This document shows, in pieces, positions 32,573 to 38,483 of a stretch of 40,118 nucleotides of DNA. The translations under genes and the position numbers were made by a program. How positions within the stretch are numbered: position 1 is the first letter of the stretch; every line of letters begins with the position of its first letter. Under the pieces are notes generated by a model. The model searched no databases. It worked only from the letters and a program-made list of their open reading frames with translations, and was not told the origin of the DNA. The stretch covers positions 1-40,118 of IMG/VR virus record IMGVR_UViG_3300030106_003896; one strand, 5' to 3'. Origin of the DNA: a virus.

Positions 32573-32574
32573 TG

Positions 32575-32985
32575 TTATTTTGTTCCCTTCTTTTTTGTTT
32601 TTTTCTGTAGGTCGCTAATGTAATTATCTGTCAGTTTGAAGAAGTCACGTGACTCTTTATCAAAACCCTTGCCTTCTTCTTTTCGTTCCTTTATTAACGC
32701 ACCTAGCAGTAAACAATAATTACGTATATCTCTAAGCCTACCTTCTATTGGTTCGTTAGATGCTTCCGTACCCTGTAATACGTAGTTCCTTACACTATCC
32801 ATGTGCTTTAGTAAATACACCATCGCTACAAACTCCGGTTTACATTTGAGTCTTTCTCCAATTGATTTGAAGTTGGCAAGCTTGTCATCATCTGATACAG
32901 TATACTCGATTCCCTTCTTCTCCATCAGGTCTAGCTCTACCTTTGATTCGTTCCTAGCCCACTTAAAAAAATCCTTTACTAACAT
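32575..32985 (-). CDS. DUF1599/MazG-like nucleotide-associated protein
   Basis: This 136-residue protein has the pattern GIEYTVSDDDKLANFKSIGE, then KPEFVAMVYLLKHMDSVRNY and GRLRDIRNYCLLLGALI. I recall this D-x-L-x-NF ... KH-x-x-S/D ... DI-x-NY-x-x-L-L order from DUF1599 and nucleotide-modification-associated proteins, which resemble all-alpha NTP pyrophosphohydrolases. A role in nucleotide pools or base modification is inferred from that. The ribosome site is AAAGGGATAAT. Confidence 0.55.
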   Translation of the reverse strand: MLVKDFFKWARNESKVELDLMEKKGIEYTVSDDDKLANFKSIGERLKCKPEFVAMVYLLKHMDSVRNYVLQGTEASNEPIEGRLRDIRNYCLLLGALIKERKEEGKGFDKESRDFFKLTDNYISDLQKKTKKKGTK

Positions 32986-33023
32986 ATTATCCCTTTCTTG
33001 TTTATAAATCTTAAAGGAGAGAG

Positions 33024-33149
33024 GGGGGAGGTGCGTGATTAAAATACCTCCCCCGCTTTATCGCAGTGCTTACCAAAGGGAAATAAAGAGGAAGCGATGA
33101 ACTGACTTCCCGAAAAAAACCTTTGGCAATACAAACGTGCACTACGATA
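33024..33149 (-). ncRNA. structured RNA element in the early transcript
   Basis: Read as - strand RNA, bases 33149-33139 pair with 33069-33059 over 11 positions, and 33129-33120 pair with 33079-33070 over 10, with one G-U in each. On the + strand those two pairs become A-C mismatches. A smaller GGAAG/CUUCC stem sits inside, and a second hairpin (ACCTCCCCC at 33046-33054 with GGGGGAGGT at 33024-33032) follows after four bases. The 5' arm overlaps the stop of the upstream gene. It may be a regulatory leader for the gene at 32985 or a free small RNA. Confidence 0.6.
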
Positions 33150-33336
33150 TTAATCTTTCTGTTTCTGCTACGATAGCTGAGTAAACGTCATCTGGCTGTA
33201 CCTCGAAGCCTTCGCACTTTATATTCTCACAGCCCATTCCTAAATCTGACTGGTCTCCAGAATCTCCGAACTCCCACCAAACCAAAGTCTCATCACACTC
33301 TGGACATTGTACTGCTGTCTTGTCTCCACCTATCAT
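33142..33336 (-). CDS. zinc-ribbon protein, 64 aa
   Basis: This 64-residue protein has Cys11-x2-Cys14 and, after an acidic loop with two Trp, Cys36-x4-Cys41, giving a probable zinc site. The C-terminal third is an acidic helix. It overlaps the upstream gene by 4 bases (ATGA type). It is probably a small nucleic-acid- or protein-binding ribbon; the family is not recognised. Its last codons form part of the 5' arm of the structured RNA. Confidence 0.65.
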   Translation of the reverse strand: MIGGDKTAVQCPECDETLVWWEFGDSGDQSDLGMGCENIKCEGFEVQPDDVYSAIVAETERLIS

Positions 33337-33629
33337 AACTCACCTATATACCTTTCTGCTACTCTTTGCAAATGTTCATGCAAGTTACTAGCGATTGCGT
33401 TATTAATTTCTATCAACTCTCCGTACCTGTAATCATCTGGCACATTGTTCATCAACCACTTTGCCCTGTCTCCTATCTTCACTAATCTGTCTGCATCTTG
33501 TGGTATTACCTCACTTACAATCTTTTCAATGCCACGCTGTCTAAATCTAAAATCTTTTAAAGCTACTTTGTGTTTATCCATCTCTGCTTTCATCAGTCTT
33601 TCTAAGTATCTAACGCTGTTCTTGTTCAT
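33333..33629 (-). CDS. hypothetical helical protein, 98 aa
   Basis: This 98-residue protein seems mostly helical: RYLERLMKAEMDKHKVALKD, GIEKIVSEVIPQDADRLVKI, then IEINNAIASNLHEHLQRVAE. It is charged but balanced, with no Cys and no membrane helix. It overlaps both neighbours by 4 bases, so it is part of a three-gene coupled set starting at 33826. I recognise no family. Confidence 0.65.
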   Translation of the reverse strand: MNKNSVRYLERLMKAEMDKHKVALKDFRFRQRGIEKIVSEVIPQDADRLVKIGDRAKWLMNNVPDDYRYGELIEINNAIASNLHEHLQRVAERYIGEL

Positions 33630-33826
33630 GCTTCTGTCCTTAAATTTAAGAGCCCCTGTGGATTGTTCTCTTGCCTTAGTGCACCTTCAGGCAAGACCTC
33701 AGTTTTCTCTGAAGAGTCCAGACTGCCCAACACACATCTGAATACAGAGGCTCTCGTTAAAAGGGTATCAAGATAGGTTTCTAACACCCTGACAATTTCT
33801 GTCCTACTTTCAATAATGATACCCAT
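33626..33826 (-). CDS. small protein possibly made from a leaderless message
   Basis: I chose ATG 33826 (66 residues) because a promoter-like site lies just upstream: its -10 ends five bases before this ATG, so the message would start at or next to it. A longer frame to 33913 would include the promoter in coding sequence. A GTG at codon 14 is another possible start. The product has an N-terminal helix (SRTEIVRVLETYLDTLLTRA) and a flexible, charged C-terminus. The family is unknown. It overlaps the next gene by 4 bases. Confidence 0.5.
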   Translation of the reverse strand: MGIIIESRTEIVRVLETYLDTLLTRASVFRCVLGSLDSSEKTEVLPEGALRQENNPQGLLNLRTEA

Positions 33827-33830
33827 ACTC

Positions 33831-33861
33831 TTATAACTATTAAATTTCAATAAAGTTCCAA
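33831..33861 (-). promoter_or_regulatory. early promoter-like site G
   Basis: TTGGAA at 33861-33856, then 19 bases, then TTATAA at 33836-33831 (- strand). It has the same 31-bp layout as six other sites. It stands 4 bases before the chosen ATG of the 66-residue gene. Confidence 0.6.
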
Positions 33862-33952
33862 AATATTTTTTAGGGTATAAACTGATTATTGTTATTTGTG
33901 AAATTAACTTCAATTAATCAATACTACTTTAGTTGTGTCCATACCCTAAGCC

Positions 33953-34189
33953 TCATCCTAGAATATACTCAACGTAGTTCCTATTGTAAACTCCGAGCGT
34001 TATCAACCTTTTAACCCATATTCTGTCTGCCATTGTACTATCTATCTCTCCATCTTGATAAAAGTTTTCTGGTGCCCATTGAGGTTGTAGAATAATTTCT
34101 ATCTGCTCATCGTTTAATTTGTTAACATCATATCCGAACTCATCGAATATCTTTTTTTCGTAATCTCCTAACGATTCTTTTACGTTCAT
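33953..34189 (-). CDS. hypothetical acidic protein, 78 aa
   Basis: This 78-residue protein begins with helix VKESLGDYEKKIFDEFGYDV and continues LNDEQIEIILQPQWAPENFY, then a C-terminal helix with WVKRLITLGVYNRNYVEYIL. The ribosome site (GAAAGGGTAATAAAG) is good. I recognise no family. It is followed by a 126-base non-coding stretch that holds promoter-like site G. Confidence 0.65.
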   Translation of the reverse strand: MNVKESLGDYEKKIFDEFGYDVNKLNDEQIEIILQPQWAPENFYQDGEIDSTMADRIWVKRLITLGVYNRNYVEYILG

Positions 34190-34212
34190 CTTTATTACCC
34201 TTTCTATTTATA

Positions 34213-34473
34213 TTACAGAATCTCGGCGAAACATGGAGTGTACTTGCCAACGTAGGAACCGGCTACATTGTAGTAGAAGTGGTCATACGCATCTTCCTCT
34301 GATATTTCATGCTTCTCCATTAGTATCTCAATACATTTGTTCTTGTCATACAGAACTACTGCTTCGTGTCCGTGCCTCTCTACGATTCCCAAAATAGCAT
34401 CTCCAAATCCGTTTGCTACCATACAATCTGGGTAGTTCTCTGCAATAAAAGTTTTCTTATCTTCCGCATTCAT
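34213..34473 (-). CDS. conserved phage hypothetical protein, 86 aa
   Basis: This 86-residue protein has GFGDAILGIVERHGHEAVVL, YDKNKCIEILMEKH and EEDAYDHFYYNVAGSYVGKYTP. I recall the G-F-x-x-A-I-x-G ... V-x-YD-x-x-K/R-x-I-E ... A-x-E/D-x-F-x-x-N-x-x-G pattern as a widespread phage and bacterial hypothetical family. The role is unknown. It overlaps the HNH gene by 17 bases. Confidence 0.7.
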   Translation of the reverse strand: MNAEDKKTFIAENYPDCMVANGFGDAILGIVERHGHEAVVLYDKNKCIEILMEKHEISEEDAYDHFYYNVAGSYVGKYTPCFAEIL

Positions 34474-34942
34474 TTATAAAGTCCTCTATTTTTCTTTCCA
34501 TACATATCTGATAAAACATTCTGTTAGTCTCCTTCGCTGTTTTTATTTGGTGGCAATTCGCACATAACACCCTGCATTTCTTTGCCTCTTTCTCTAACTC
34601 TTCAATCGTTACTTTGTTCCGAAAAAGATTTGCCATGTTATCCGTCTTAATATATTTGCTCTTGTGGTCGAACTGCAAAGCCAATGGATTGCTCTCGCCA
34701 CATACTACGCACTGCCTGTCTAATAAATAATCGTACTTCCACTCGTATCTTTCACGCAAACCAAGATTATATTCATCAACTTTCTTCTTCCATTTATATC
34801 GCTTATTTCGAGCTAAAATCTTTTCTTTAGCCCCAAGTACCAAATGATAATTAATCGTTGATTTAGAGCATCTTAAGAGCTTAGAAATGGCATTGTAGCT
34901 ATATCCCTCGCCCCGTAGCTGATGTATCTTTTCACGTAGCAT
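34457..34942 (-). CDS. HNH endonuclease with N-terminal helix-turn-helix
   Basis: This 161-residue protein has an HTH of resolvase type at residues 1-40 (YSYNAISKLLRCSKSTINYH), a basic linker, and an HNH domain: Cys78-x2-Cys81, Phe91-Asp92-His93, then Cys127-x2-Cys130-His131 with Asn129. The Cys pairs bind zinc and Asp92/His93 with Asn129 and His131 make the nicking or cutting site. Such free-standing genes are typically homing endonucleases, here placed inside the early operon. No intron or split gene is visible around it. Promoter-like site I lies 34 bases upstream of the ATG; the ribosome site is TTAGGAAATATAA. Confidence 0.85.
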   Translation of the reverse strand: MLREKIHQLRGEGYSYNAISKLLRCSKSTINYHLVLGAKEKILARNKRYKWKKKVDEYNLGLRERYEWKYDYLLDRQCVVCGESNPLALQFDHKSKYIKTDNMANLFRNKVTIEELEKEAKKCRVLCANCHQIKTAKETNRMFYQICMERKIEDFINECGR

Positions 34943-34976
34943 TTATATTTCCTAATGTGCCGGTATCATGTACCAT

Positions 34977-35007
34977 AATATAAATAGTGGCATGACAAAA
35001 TGTCCAA
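34977..35007 (-). promoter_or_regulatory. early promoter-like site I
   Basis: TTGGAC at 35007-35002 and TATATT at 34982-34977 on the - strand, 19 bases apart, 34 bases before the HNH endonuclease ATG. The -35 box differs by one base from the other copies. Confidence 0.55.
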
Positions 35008-35034
35008 TACAATAATATGACCTTCTAAATCTTA

Positions 35035-35193
35035 TCATCTTGCAAAGTTAAGCCATTCGAGCTTAGTGCCTATAAAGAATCTTCTTTTCTTTCTATGCTT
35101 ACCTAAGTCCCATATCCTTAAATCGTAACCGTAAGGGTTTTGCTTTAATGCTTTCTTTGCCTCACGTAACGTCTGGTAATACTTTTTCATCAT
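35035..35193 (-). CDS. small basic conserved protein, 52 aa
   Basis: This 52-residue protein overlaps the upstream stop (ATGATGA) with a good AAGGTGGG site before its ATG at 35193. It has a helix YQTLREAKKALKQNPYGYDL, a basic turn with five Lys/Arg, and ends with RRFFIGTKLEWLNF. The alternation NP...IWDL...RRFFIGT-x-x-EWL is a pattern I recall from small phage proteins that lack a known role. It is basic and may bind nucleic acid. Confidence 0.6.
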   Translation of the reverse strand: MMKKYYQTLREAKKALKQNPYGYDLRIWDLGKHRKKRRFFIGTKLEWLNFAR

Positions 35194-35375
35194 CCCACCT
35201 TACTTTTATATTTATCATACTCAGCATTTCTTTCTTTCTCTGTGCTAAACCACTCAACACCTACAATATCTTCATCTAAATAATAATATATACCAAAAGG
35301 TTTATTATGGTCTATCATTCTTCTAACTTTAAGAGTAGCCTCGTTTTCCCAAAAAACTTTTTCGCATCTCTCCAT
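35190..35375 (-). CDS. hypothetical small protein, 61 aa
   Basis: This 61-residue protein has a helix with VFWENEATLKVRRMIDHNKP, a Tyr-rich strand (FGIYYYLDED) and IVGVEWFSTEKERNAEYDKY, which resembles the closing helix of small phage regulators. It follows the ADP-ribosyltransferase-like gene by one base, with GAGGAG before its ATG. The family is not recognised. Confidence 0.6.
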   Translation of the reverse strand: MERCEKVFWENEATLKVRRMIDHNKPFGIYYYLDEDIVGVEWFSTEKERNAEYDKYKSKVG

Positions 35376-35376
35376 T

Positions 35377-35784
35377 TTATAACTCCTCGTAGTCCATCCA
35401 TATCATAGAATCTGGATTGATTATAGCCTCTGACTCTTGTCTGGCATTTGTGAAGTACAATATGTTTTCCTTATCTATCTCGCCTTTCATAATGTATGGC
35501 GTACCTCCTAATCTACTGAATCGTAGGGCGAACATCTTTGCCACCTCCTCATTGGTTGTCCATGACGCCCCGAGTTGTGTGTCAAACTTCTCCTTCGCTA
35601 GTATGCCTCTGTAAAGCATGACCTCATCGGGTAGCTTGTCGTACATCTCTTGCGATTCTTCGTCTGTCTTTTGCTCTACCTCGCTGAAGAAGCCCATCAC
35701 CGCATCCCAACTCTTGAATATGTTTAGGGGAAACTCTGCGTCAACGTAGGCATCTATCCCCTTCTGTGCTAGTTCTCTGTTCAT
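35377..35784 (-). CDS. ADP-ribosyltransferase-like protein (R-S-E class)
   Basis: This 135-residue protein carries the three blocks of an Arg-specific ADP-ribosyltransferase: Arg59-Gly60 in VMLYRG, Ser74-Trp75-Thr76-Thr77 in the GASWTTNEEVAKMFA block, and Glu117-x-Glu119 in NARQESEAII. The order and spacing suit NAD-dependent transfer to an arginine of a host protein. Phages such as T4 use enzymes of this class on RNA polymerase and other host proteins, which is why this one may remodel the host early. I chose ATG 35784 from the AAAGGAC site; promoter-like site F ends 20 bases before it. Substrate is unknown. Confidence 0.7.
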   Translation of the reverse strand: MNRELAQKGIDAYVDAEFPLNIFKSWDAVMGFFSEVEQKTDEESQEMYDKLPDEVMLYRGILAKEKFDTQLGASWTTNEEVAKMFALRFSRLGGTPYIMKGEIDKENILYFTNARQESEAIINPDSMIWMDYEEL

Positions 35785-35804
35785 CTGTTGTCCTTTCTTT
35801 TCTT

Positions 35805-35835
35805 CTTTAACTCGGGAATACCTCAAAGGTTCCCC
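35805..35835 (-). promoter_or_regulatory. early promoter-like site F
   Basis: GGGGAA at 35835-35830 and TTAAAG at 35810-35805 on the - strand, 19 bases apart, in the gap before the ADP-ribosyltransferase-like gene. The -10 is weaker than in the other copies. Confidence 0.5.
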
Positions 35836-35842
35836 AGTTTTT

Positions 35843-36226
35843 TTACAACTCCGAATTAACATTGCAATATTTCTCGCCACTCTCCTTGAAGTACCGTTGA
35901 ACTTCCTTACCAAAGCAGTAGTCTGCGTAGTACTCAACGTCTTGACTTACCCACTCTGATTTGTAGTCCTCAATATGCTTAGACATATATTTGTGTAATT
36001 TCTCATTGTTATAGTAAGGCTCTTCTTCGAAAAACTTTTCTAGAATCGGTAGCCTATCTCCTAAGTCATTCTTTATAGACTCCATTCGGTTCTTGAATGT
36101 ATCATCATCACAGATTGTGTAATCTATACGTGTCTCATAACCTCCGAACTTTTCTGGAGTATCTGAGGATTGTACGCCGAACCACCATTTACCCTCTACG
36201 TCTCCATTGTAGAATCTGCCCATCAT
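35843..36226 (-). CDS. conserved phage hypothetical protein, GRFYNGDVEGKWWFG type
   Basis: Start codons ATG 36226 and 36223 both overlap the upstream stop; GAGGTGG before them fits. The product of about 127 residues begins MMGRFYNGDVEGKWWFGVQS, followed by SSDTPEKFGGYE and a long acidic helical part. I recall the GRFY-x-G-D-x-x-GKFWF/G-x-QSSD opening from phage and virus proteins without assigned function. The aromatic-rich start suggests a conserved binding face. It lies just upstream of the ADP-ribosyltransferase-like gene. Confidence 0.7.
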   Translation of the reverse strand: MMGRFYNGDVEGKWWFGVQSSDTPEKFGGYETRIDYTICDDDTFKNRMESIKNDLGDRLPILEKFFEEEPYYNNEKLHKYMSKHIEDYKSEWVSQDVEYYADYCFGKEVQRYFKESGEKYCNVNSEL

Positions 36227-36450
36227 TCCACCTCGCTTTCTGAACAAGCATCGCAGTAGTGAATCTCATCGTCTTGCTCGTCCTCTGTCCAACCCCAATC
36301 GTTGATTAAGGTCTTGGTTGTTTCTTTCCAACAATAGAAGCCATCTTCATCGCCGTAACTTCTATATCTTATCTCCATGTCAATCTTAATTGACTCGTTG
36401 CATCCCGTGCCGTCGCATCCGTACTCTTGTTGTGGTGTGTACATCGCCAT
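36223..36450 (-). CDS. Cys-rich small protein, 75 aa
   Basis: This 75-residue acidic protein has Cys12-x4-Cys17, Cys40 and the C-terminal Cys66-x2-Cys69, which could bind one zinc. The middle contains EIRYRSYGDEDGFYCWKET, giving a Trp/Tyr-rich face. The family is unknown. Promoter-like site B, with a perfect TATAAT, lies 21 bases before its ATG, and GAGAGGAAAC is a strong ribosome site. Confidence 0.65.
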   Translation of the reverse strand: MAMYTPQQEYGCDGTGCNESIKIDMEIRYRSYGDEDGFYCWKETTKTLINDWGWTEDEQDDEIHYCDACSESEVE

Positions 36451-36471
36451 GTTTGTTTCCTCTCTTTATTT

Positions 36472-36502
36472 ATTATACGCTTAAGTTTAATTAAAGTTCC
36501 AA
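36472..36502 (-). promoter_or_regulatory. early promoter-like site B (best copy)
   Basis: TTGGAA at 36502-36497 and a perfect TATAAT at 36477-36472 on the - strand, 19 bases apart, with GCG before the -10. It lies 21 bases upstream of the ATG at 36450. Confidence 0.65.
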
Positions 36503-36508
36503 ACTTTT

Positions 36509-36751
36509 TTATTTTATGGTGTTCAATTCTTTTTCCCAGAAAGAATCTTGTTCTATTTTTTCGATAGGCTTTCCGTAAAAATGTGAATTGAAATAGTTCC
36601 CTAGTTCATACATATTCCAATCTTTTTTATTACGCATCCAGCTTTGCAATAATGTTTCGATAAATTTTTGTCGCTCTTCATCGTCCATTTCATAAGCTAC
36701 AAATCTAGATAGCACATACATAAACCAATCTTTACTTATTTTTGTGTTCAT
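36509..36751 (-). CDS. hypothetical protein, 80 aa
   Basis: This 80-residue protein is helical with ISKDWFMYVLSRFVAYEMDD, FIETLLQSWMRNKKDWNMYE and a final SFWEKELNTIK. It is rich in Trp, Phe and Tyr for its size. The ribosome site (AAAGGGAAAAAG) is strong. I recognise no family. A 242-base leader, read from promoter-like site C, precedes it. Confidence 0.65.
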   Translation of the reverse strand: MNTKISKDWFMYVLSRFVAYEMDDEERQKFIETLLQSWMRNKKDWNMYELGNYFNSHFYGKPIEKIEQDSFWEKELNTIK

Positions 36752-36993
36752 CTTTTTCCCTTTGTTTTTGTTTTACAAATCTTCTAGGACGGGCAAAGAT
36801 TGAATCGATTAAACCATTTCCTGTTCATCTTTCCCTTGCGGGCAATCATCTTTCACGGGCTTAAGTTTAATGAGTGTCCCCCTTCTTAGGTTCTGCCCAC
36901 AGATAGTAAACTCTATCTACACTCGTGTTGTACCGAATCGACCCAGTAGGTTGTCAGTATCACACCCGTCCCAATTTTTAAATATCTTTTTCT
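36752..36993 (-). other. long untranslated leader, 242 bases
   Basis: No protein frame of normal length lies between promoter-like site C and the gene at 36751. It holds a small hairpin (AGATAG/CTATCT near 36900-36917), a degenerate copy of the promoter (GGGGAC with ATTAAACTTAAGC, shared with site B), and possible micro-ORFs of 21 codons or fewer. A long leader with a decayed promoter suggests regulation or a small RNA, not proven. Confidence 0.4.
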
Positions 36994-37024
36994 TTTATAC
37001 GCATCAATTATCTATTTGTTCCAA
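36994..37024 (-). promoter_or_regulatory. early promoter-like site C
   Basis: TTGGAA at 37024-37019 and TATAAA at 36999-36994 on the - strand, 19 bases apart. It overlaps the 3' end of the upstream gene, and the next start codon is 242 bases away. Confidence 0.55.
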
Positions 37025-37321
37025 ACTTTTTTTACTCTCTATAAACTCATAGTCGCCAACTACCAACCAACTCAAAGCATCGTTAATCATCTCCTTGTCA
37101 ATGCTTTTCTTATGTGGTTTGTTCCAATCTTTATGATGGACTTTCCCCTCTGCTAGTTGTTCCCAATCTATTTCACAATCTGTACAGATTCTGTCTTGGT
37201 AGTAACTTGTCACAAAGTGTTCTTCATTGTGGTGTATAGTTGCCACCCCTCCATCGTCTGTTCGTATTGTGATATCATCCTTATCTTCTGTAATAATCTC
37301 GTAAAAGATTTTTTCTTTCAT
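37004..37321 (-). CDS. hypothetical protein, 105 aa
   Basis: This 105-residue protein opens with strands (FYEIITEDKDDITIRTDDGG, VATIHHNEE) and has ICTDCEIDWEQL in the middle, with Cys46 and Cys49 as a possible half metal site. The C-terminal helix is NDALSWLVVGDYEFIESKKS. The family is unknown. The 3' end overlaps promoter-like site C. The ribosome site (AGAGAGATGAACT) is fair. Confidence 0.65.
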   Translation of the reverse strand: MKEKIFYEIITEDKDDITIRTDDGGVATIHHNEEHFVTSYYQDRICTDCEIDWEQLAEGKVHHKDWNKPHKKSIDKEMINDALSWLVVGDYEFIESKKSLEQIDN

Positions 37322-37366
37322 AGTTCATCTCTCTTTCTGTAGTTTATTTTTATTTCACAATCTGTA

Positions 37367-37774
37367 TTATATTGTGCATTCTTCTAATACTTTTTCTTCA
37401 AAGATTGATTCTTTCTCTCCGTAGAATAGCATATCATCTAACCACTGCACCCAATCCTCGGTGGTGTCTAGCTCTCGAACTGCACCATCAAACCAATCTT
37501 TATATCTGTATTCTATCCGTCCGTCACGATAGAAATTTATTTCATCACTTGGACCACCCCACGAAAGCTGATACCTAAAGTACCCTTCGTCTTGATTGTC
37601 AAATGTATCCTTCTCTACATAATCAAAGCATAATCCGTAGCTCTCCCACAATCCTAAATCTTCTACTGCATCTTCCCAGATATCGTCAACCTCCATATAC
37701 TTTCTAATATCGTTGGCTACTTTTTTTAGCTCGCCATCTATTAATTGTTCGCAAGTTTTTTGTTGTTCATCCAT
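37367..37774 (-). CDS. conserved phage hypothetical protein, LSWGGPSDE type
   Basis: This 135-residue protein holds YGLCFDYVEKDTFDNQDEGY and FRYQLSWGGPSDEINFYRDG, a sequence type I have seen as a widespread phage and bacterial hypothetical family, often with the core FDN-Q-x-E-GYFRYQLSWGGPSDEF. It then has IEYRYKDWFDGAVRELDTTE and an acidic end. The role is unknown. Promoter-like site E lies 22 bases before its ATG; the ribosome site is GAGAGGAAAC. Confidence 0.7.
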   Translation of the reverse strand: MDEQQKTCEQLIDGELKKVANDIRKYMEVDDIWEDAVEDLGLWESYGLCFDYVEKDTFDNQDEGYFRYQLSWGGPSDEINFYRDGRIEYRYKDWFDGAVRELDTTEDWVQWLDDMLFYGEKESIFEEKVLEECTI

Positions 37775-37796
37775 TTTTGTTTCCTCTCGTTTTTAC

Positions 37797-37827
37797 TTTA
37801 TACGTTTTATTATTTTAAAAGTTCCCA
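37797..37827 (-). promoter_or_regulatory. early promoter-like site E
   Basis: TGGGAA at 37827-37822 and TATAAA at 37802-37797 on the - strand, 19 bases apart, 22 bases before the ATG of the LSWGGPSDE-type gene. Confidence 0.55.
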
Positions 37828-37828
37828 A

Positions 37829-38008
37829 TTATTTTATTATTTTATATTCTGATTTATTTAATAGAATATCTCCACAAAATACCAAGCCCTTCTTTTTGTA
37901 ATCTGGTTGATTGTGAGCAATCACTGCATTGTATACTTTGTTTTTATCTAGTTTAATAACGGGGTAAGTTCCTAGTAATCTGTAATTTTCTTTTGGTTGT
38001 ATTTTCAT
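37829..38008 (-). CDS. small protein, 59 aa
   Basis: This 59-residue protein has AAAGG seven bases before its ATG at 38008. It reads KENYRLLGTYPVIKLDKNKV, YNAVIAHNQPDYKKKGLVFC and ends with Lys/Ile. It looks like a small beta protein with one Cys. The family is unknown. Its stop lies next to promoter-like site E. Confidence 0.6.
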   Translation of the reverse strand: MKIQPKENYRLLGTYPVIKLDKNKVYNAVIAHNQPDYKKKGLVFCGDILLNKSEYKIIK

Positions 38009-38089
38009 TGTATAACCTTTCTTATATTATGTAATCTAAATTTATAGGGGGCTAAGGAAAGGAAACCCTAACCCCCCTTTTACCCTTAA
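38009..38089 (-). other. imperfect G-rich hairpin between early genes
   Basis: In the 81-base gap, GGGGG at 38047-38051 and its continuation can pair with CCCTAACCCCC at 38065-38077, with two mismatches across an A/G-rich loop. On the - strand, TATAAATTTA follows, not a U-run. It may slow transcription or mark a message end. Nothing else is visible. Confidence 0.35.
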
Positions 38090-38371
38090 CTAATCTTTTT
38101 TATTGTACTTTTCATTTAGTCTCTGTCTTCTAGCTTGCAAGGTTCTAATTTGCAAATCAAGCTCTCTATCTTCTTTTTCAAAATCCACTCTCTTTCTTAT
38201 GTTCTTTTTCAAATACATTTGGTAAAAATCCCAAGTGTAGGATGAGCCTCGATAGTCTGCAAGGTCCTCACTTTCTACACTTTCTGCAGTCTGTATAATA
38301 TCTTCTATAAGGGCTTGAACGTTTGCTTCGCTTACTTCTACTTCTCTTTCTTCTGATATATTAAAAATCAT
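38090..38371 (-). CDS. hypothetical coiled-coil protein, 93 aa
   Basis: I chose ATG 38371 from the AAAGGAATTTTTAAA leader; the frame runs longer without a ribosome site and would include the promoter. The 93-residue product is acidic at the N-terminus (FNISEEREVEVSEANVQALI), then has YTWDFYQMYLKKNIRKRVDF, and ends in a basic coiled coil (LDLQIRTLQARRQRLNEKYN). The family is unknown. It is the first gene after the repeat region. Confidence 0.65.
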   Translation of the reverse strand: MIFNISEEREVEVSEANVQALIEDIIQTAESVESEDLADYRGSSYTWDFYQMYLKKNIRKRVDFEKEDRELDLQIRTLQARRQRLNEKYNKKD

Positions 38372-38399
38372 TTTAAAAATTCCTTTGCGTTTGTTGTAT

Positions 38400-38430
38400 T
38401 GTATACAAGATAAATAAAAAAAAGTTCCAA
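38400..38430 (-). promoter_or_regulatory. early promoter-like site A
   Basis: TTGGAA at 38430-38425 and TATACA at 38405-38400 on the - strand, 19 bases apart, 28 bases before the ATG at 38371. Confidence 0.55.
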
Positions 38431-38483
38431 AATAAATAAAATAATTCATTTGTCGGGGGTAGATTCGGGTATCTTATTTTCGC

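Noticed and set aside
32558-32588. An eighth site with the same 31-bp layout (AGGGAA, then TATACT, - strand)
   Set aside because: It overlaps the start codon of the gene at 32276-32572 and would start the message inside it. It may be real if the internal ATG at 32545 is used, but I left it out of the seven.
33024-33054. Anti-Shine-Dalgarno-like CACCTCC next to CTCCTTT in the RNA element
   Set aside because: The similarity to the 16S rRNA end is short and the bases are already explained by the GGGGGAGGU pairing.
34920-34945. A sixth TACGTGAA copy inside the HNH endonuclease start
   Set aside because: It is in opposite orientation, lacks the final T and flanking bases, and lies inside coding sequence.
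36752-36993. Micro-ORFs of up to 21 codons in the long early leader
   Set aside because: They overlap in different frames and lack consistent ribosome sites; nothing separates them from chance.
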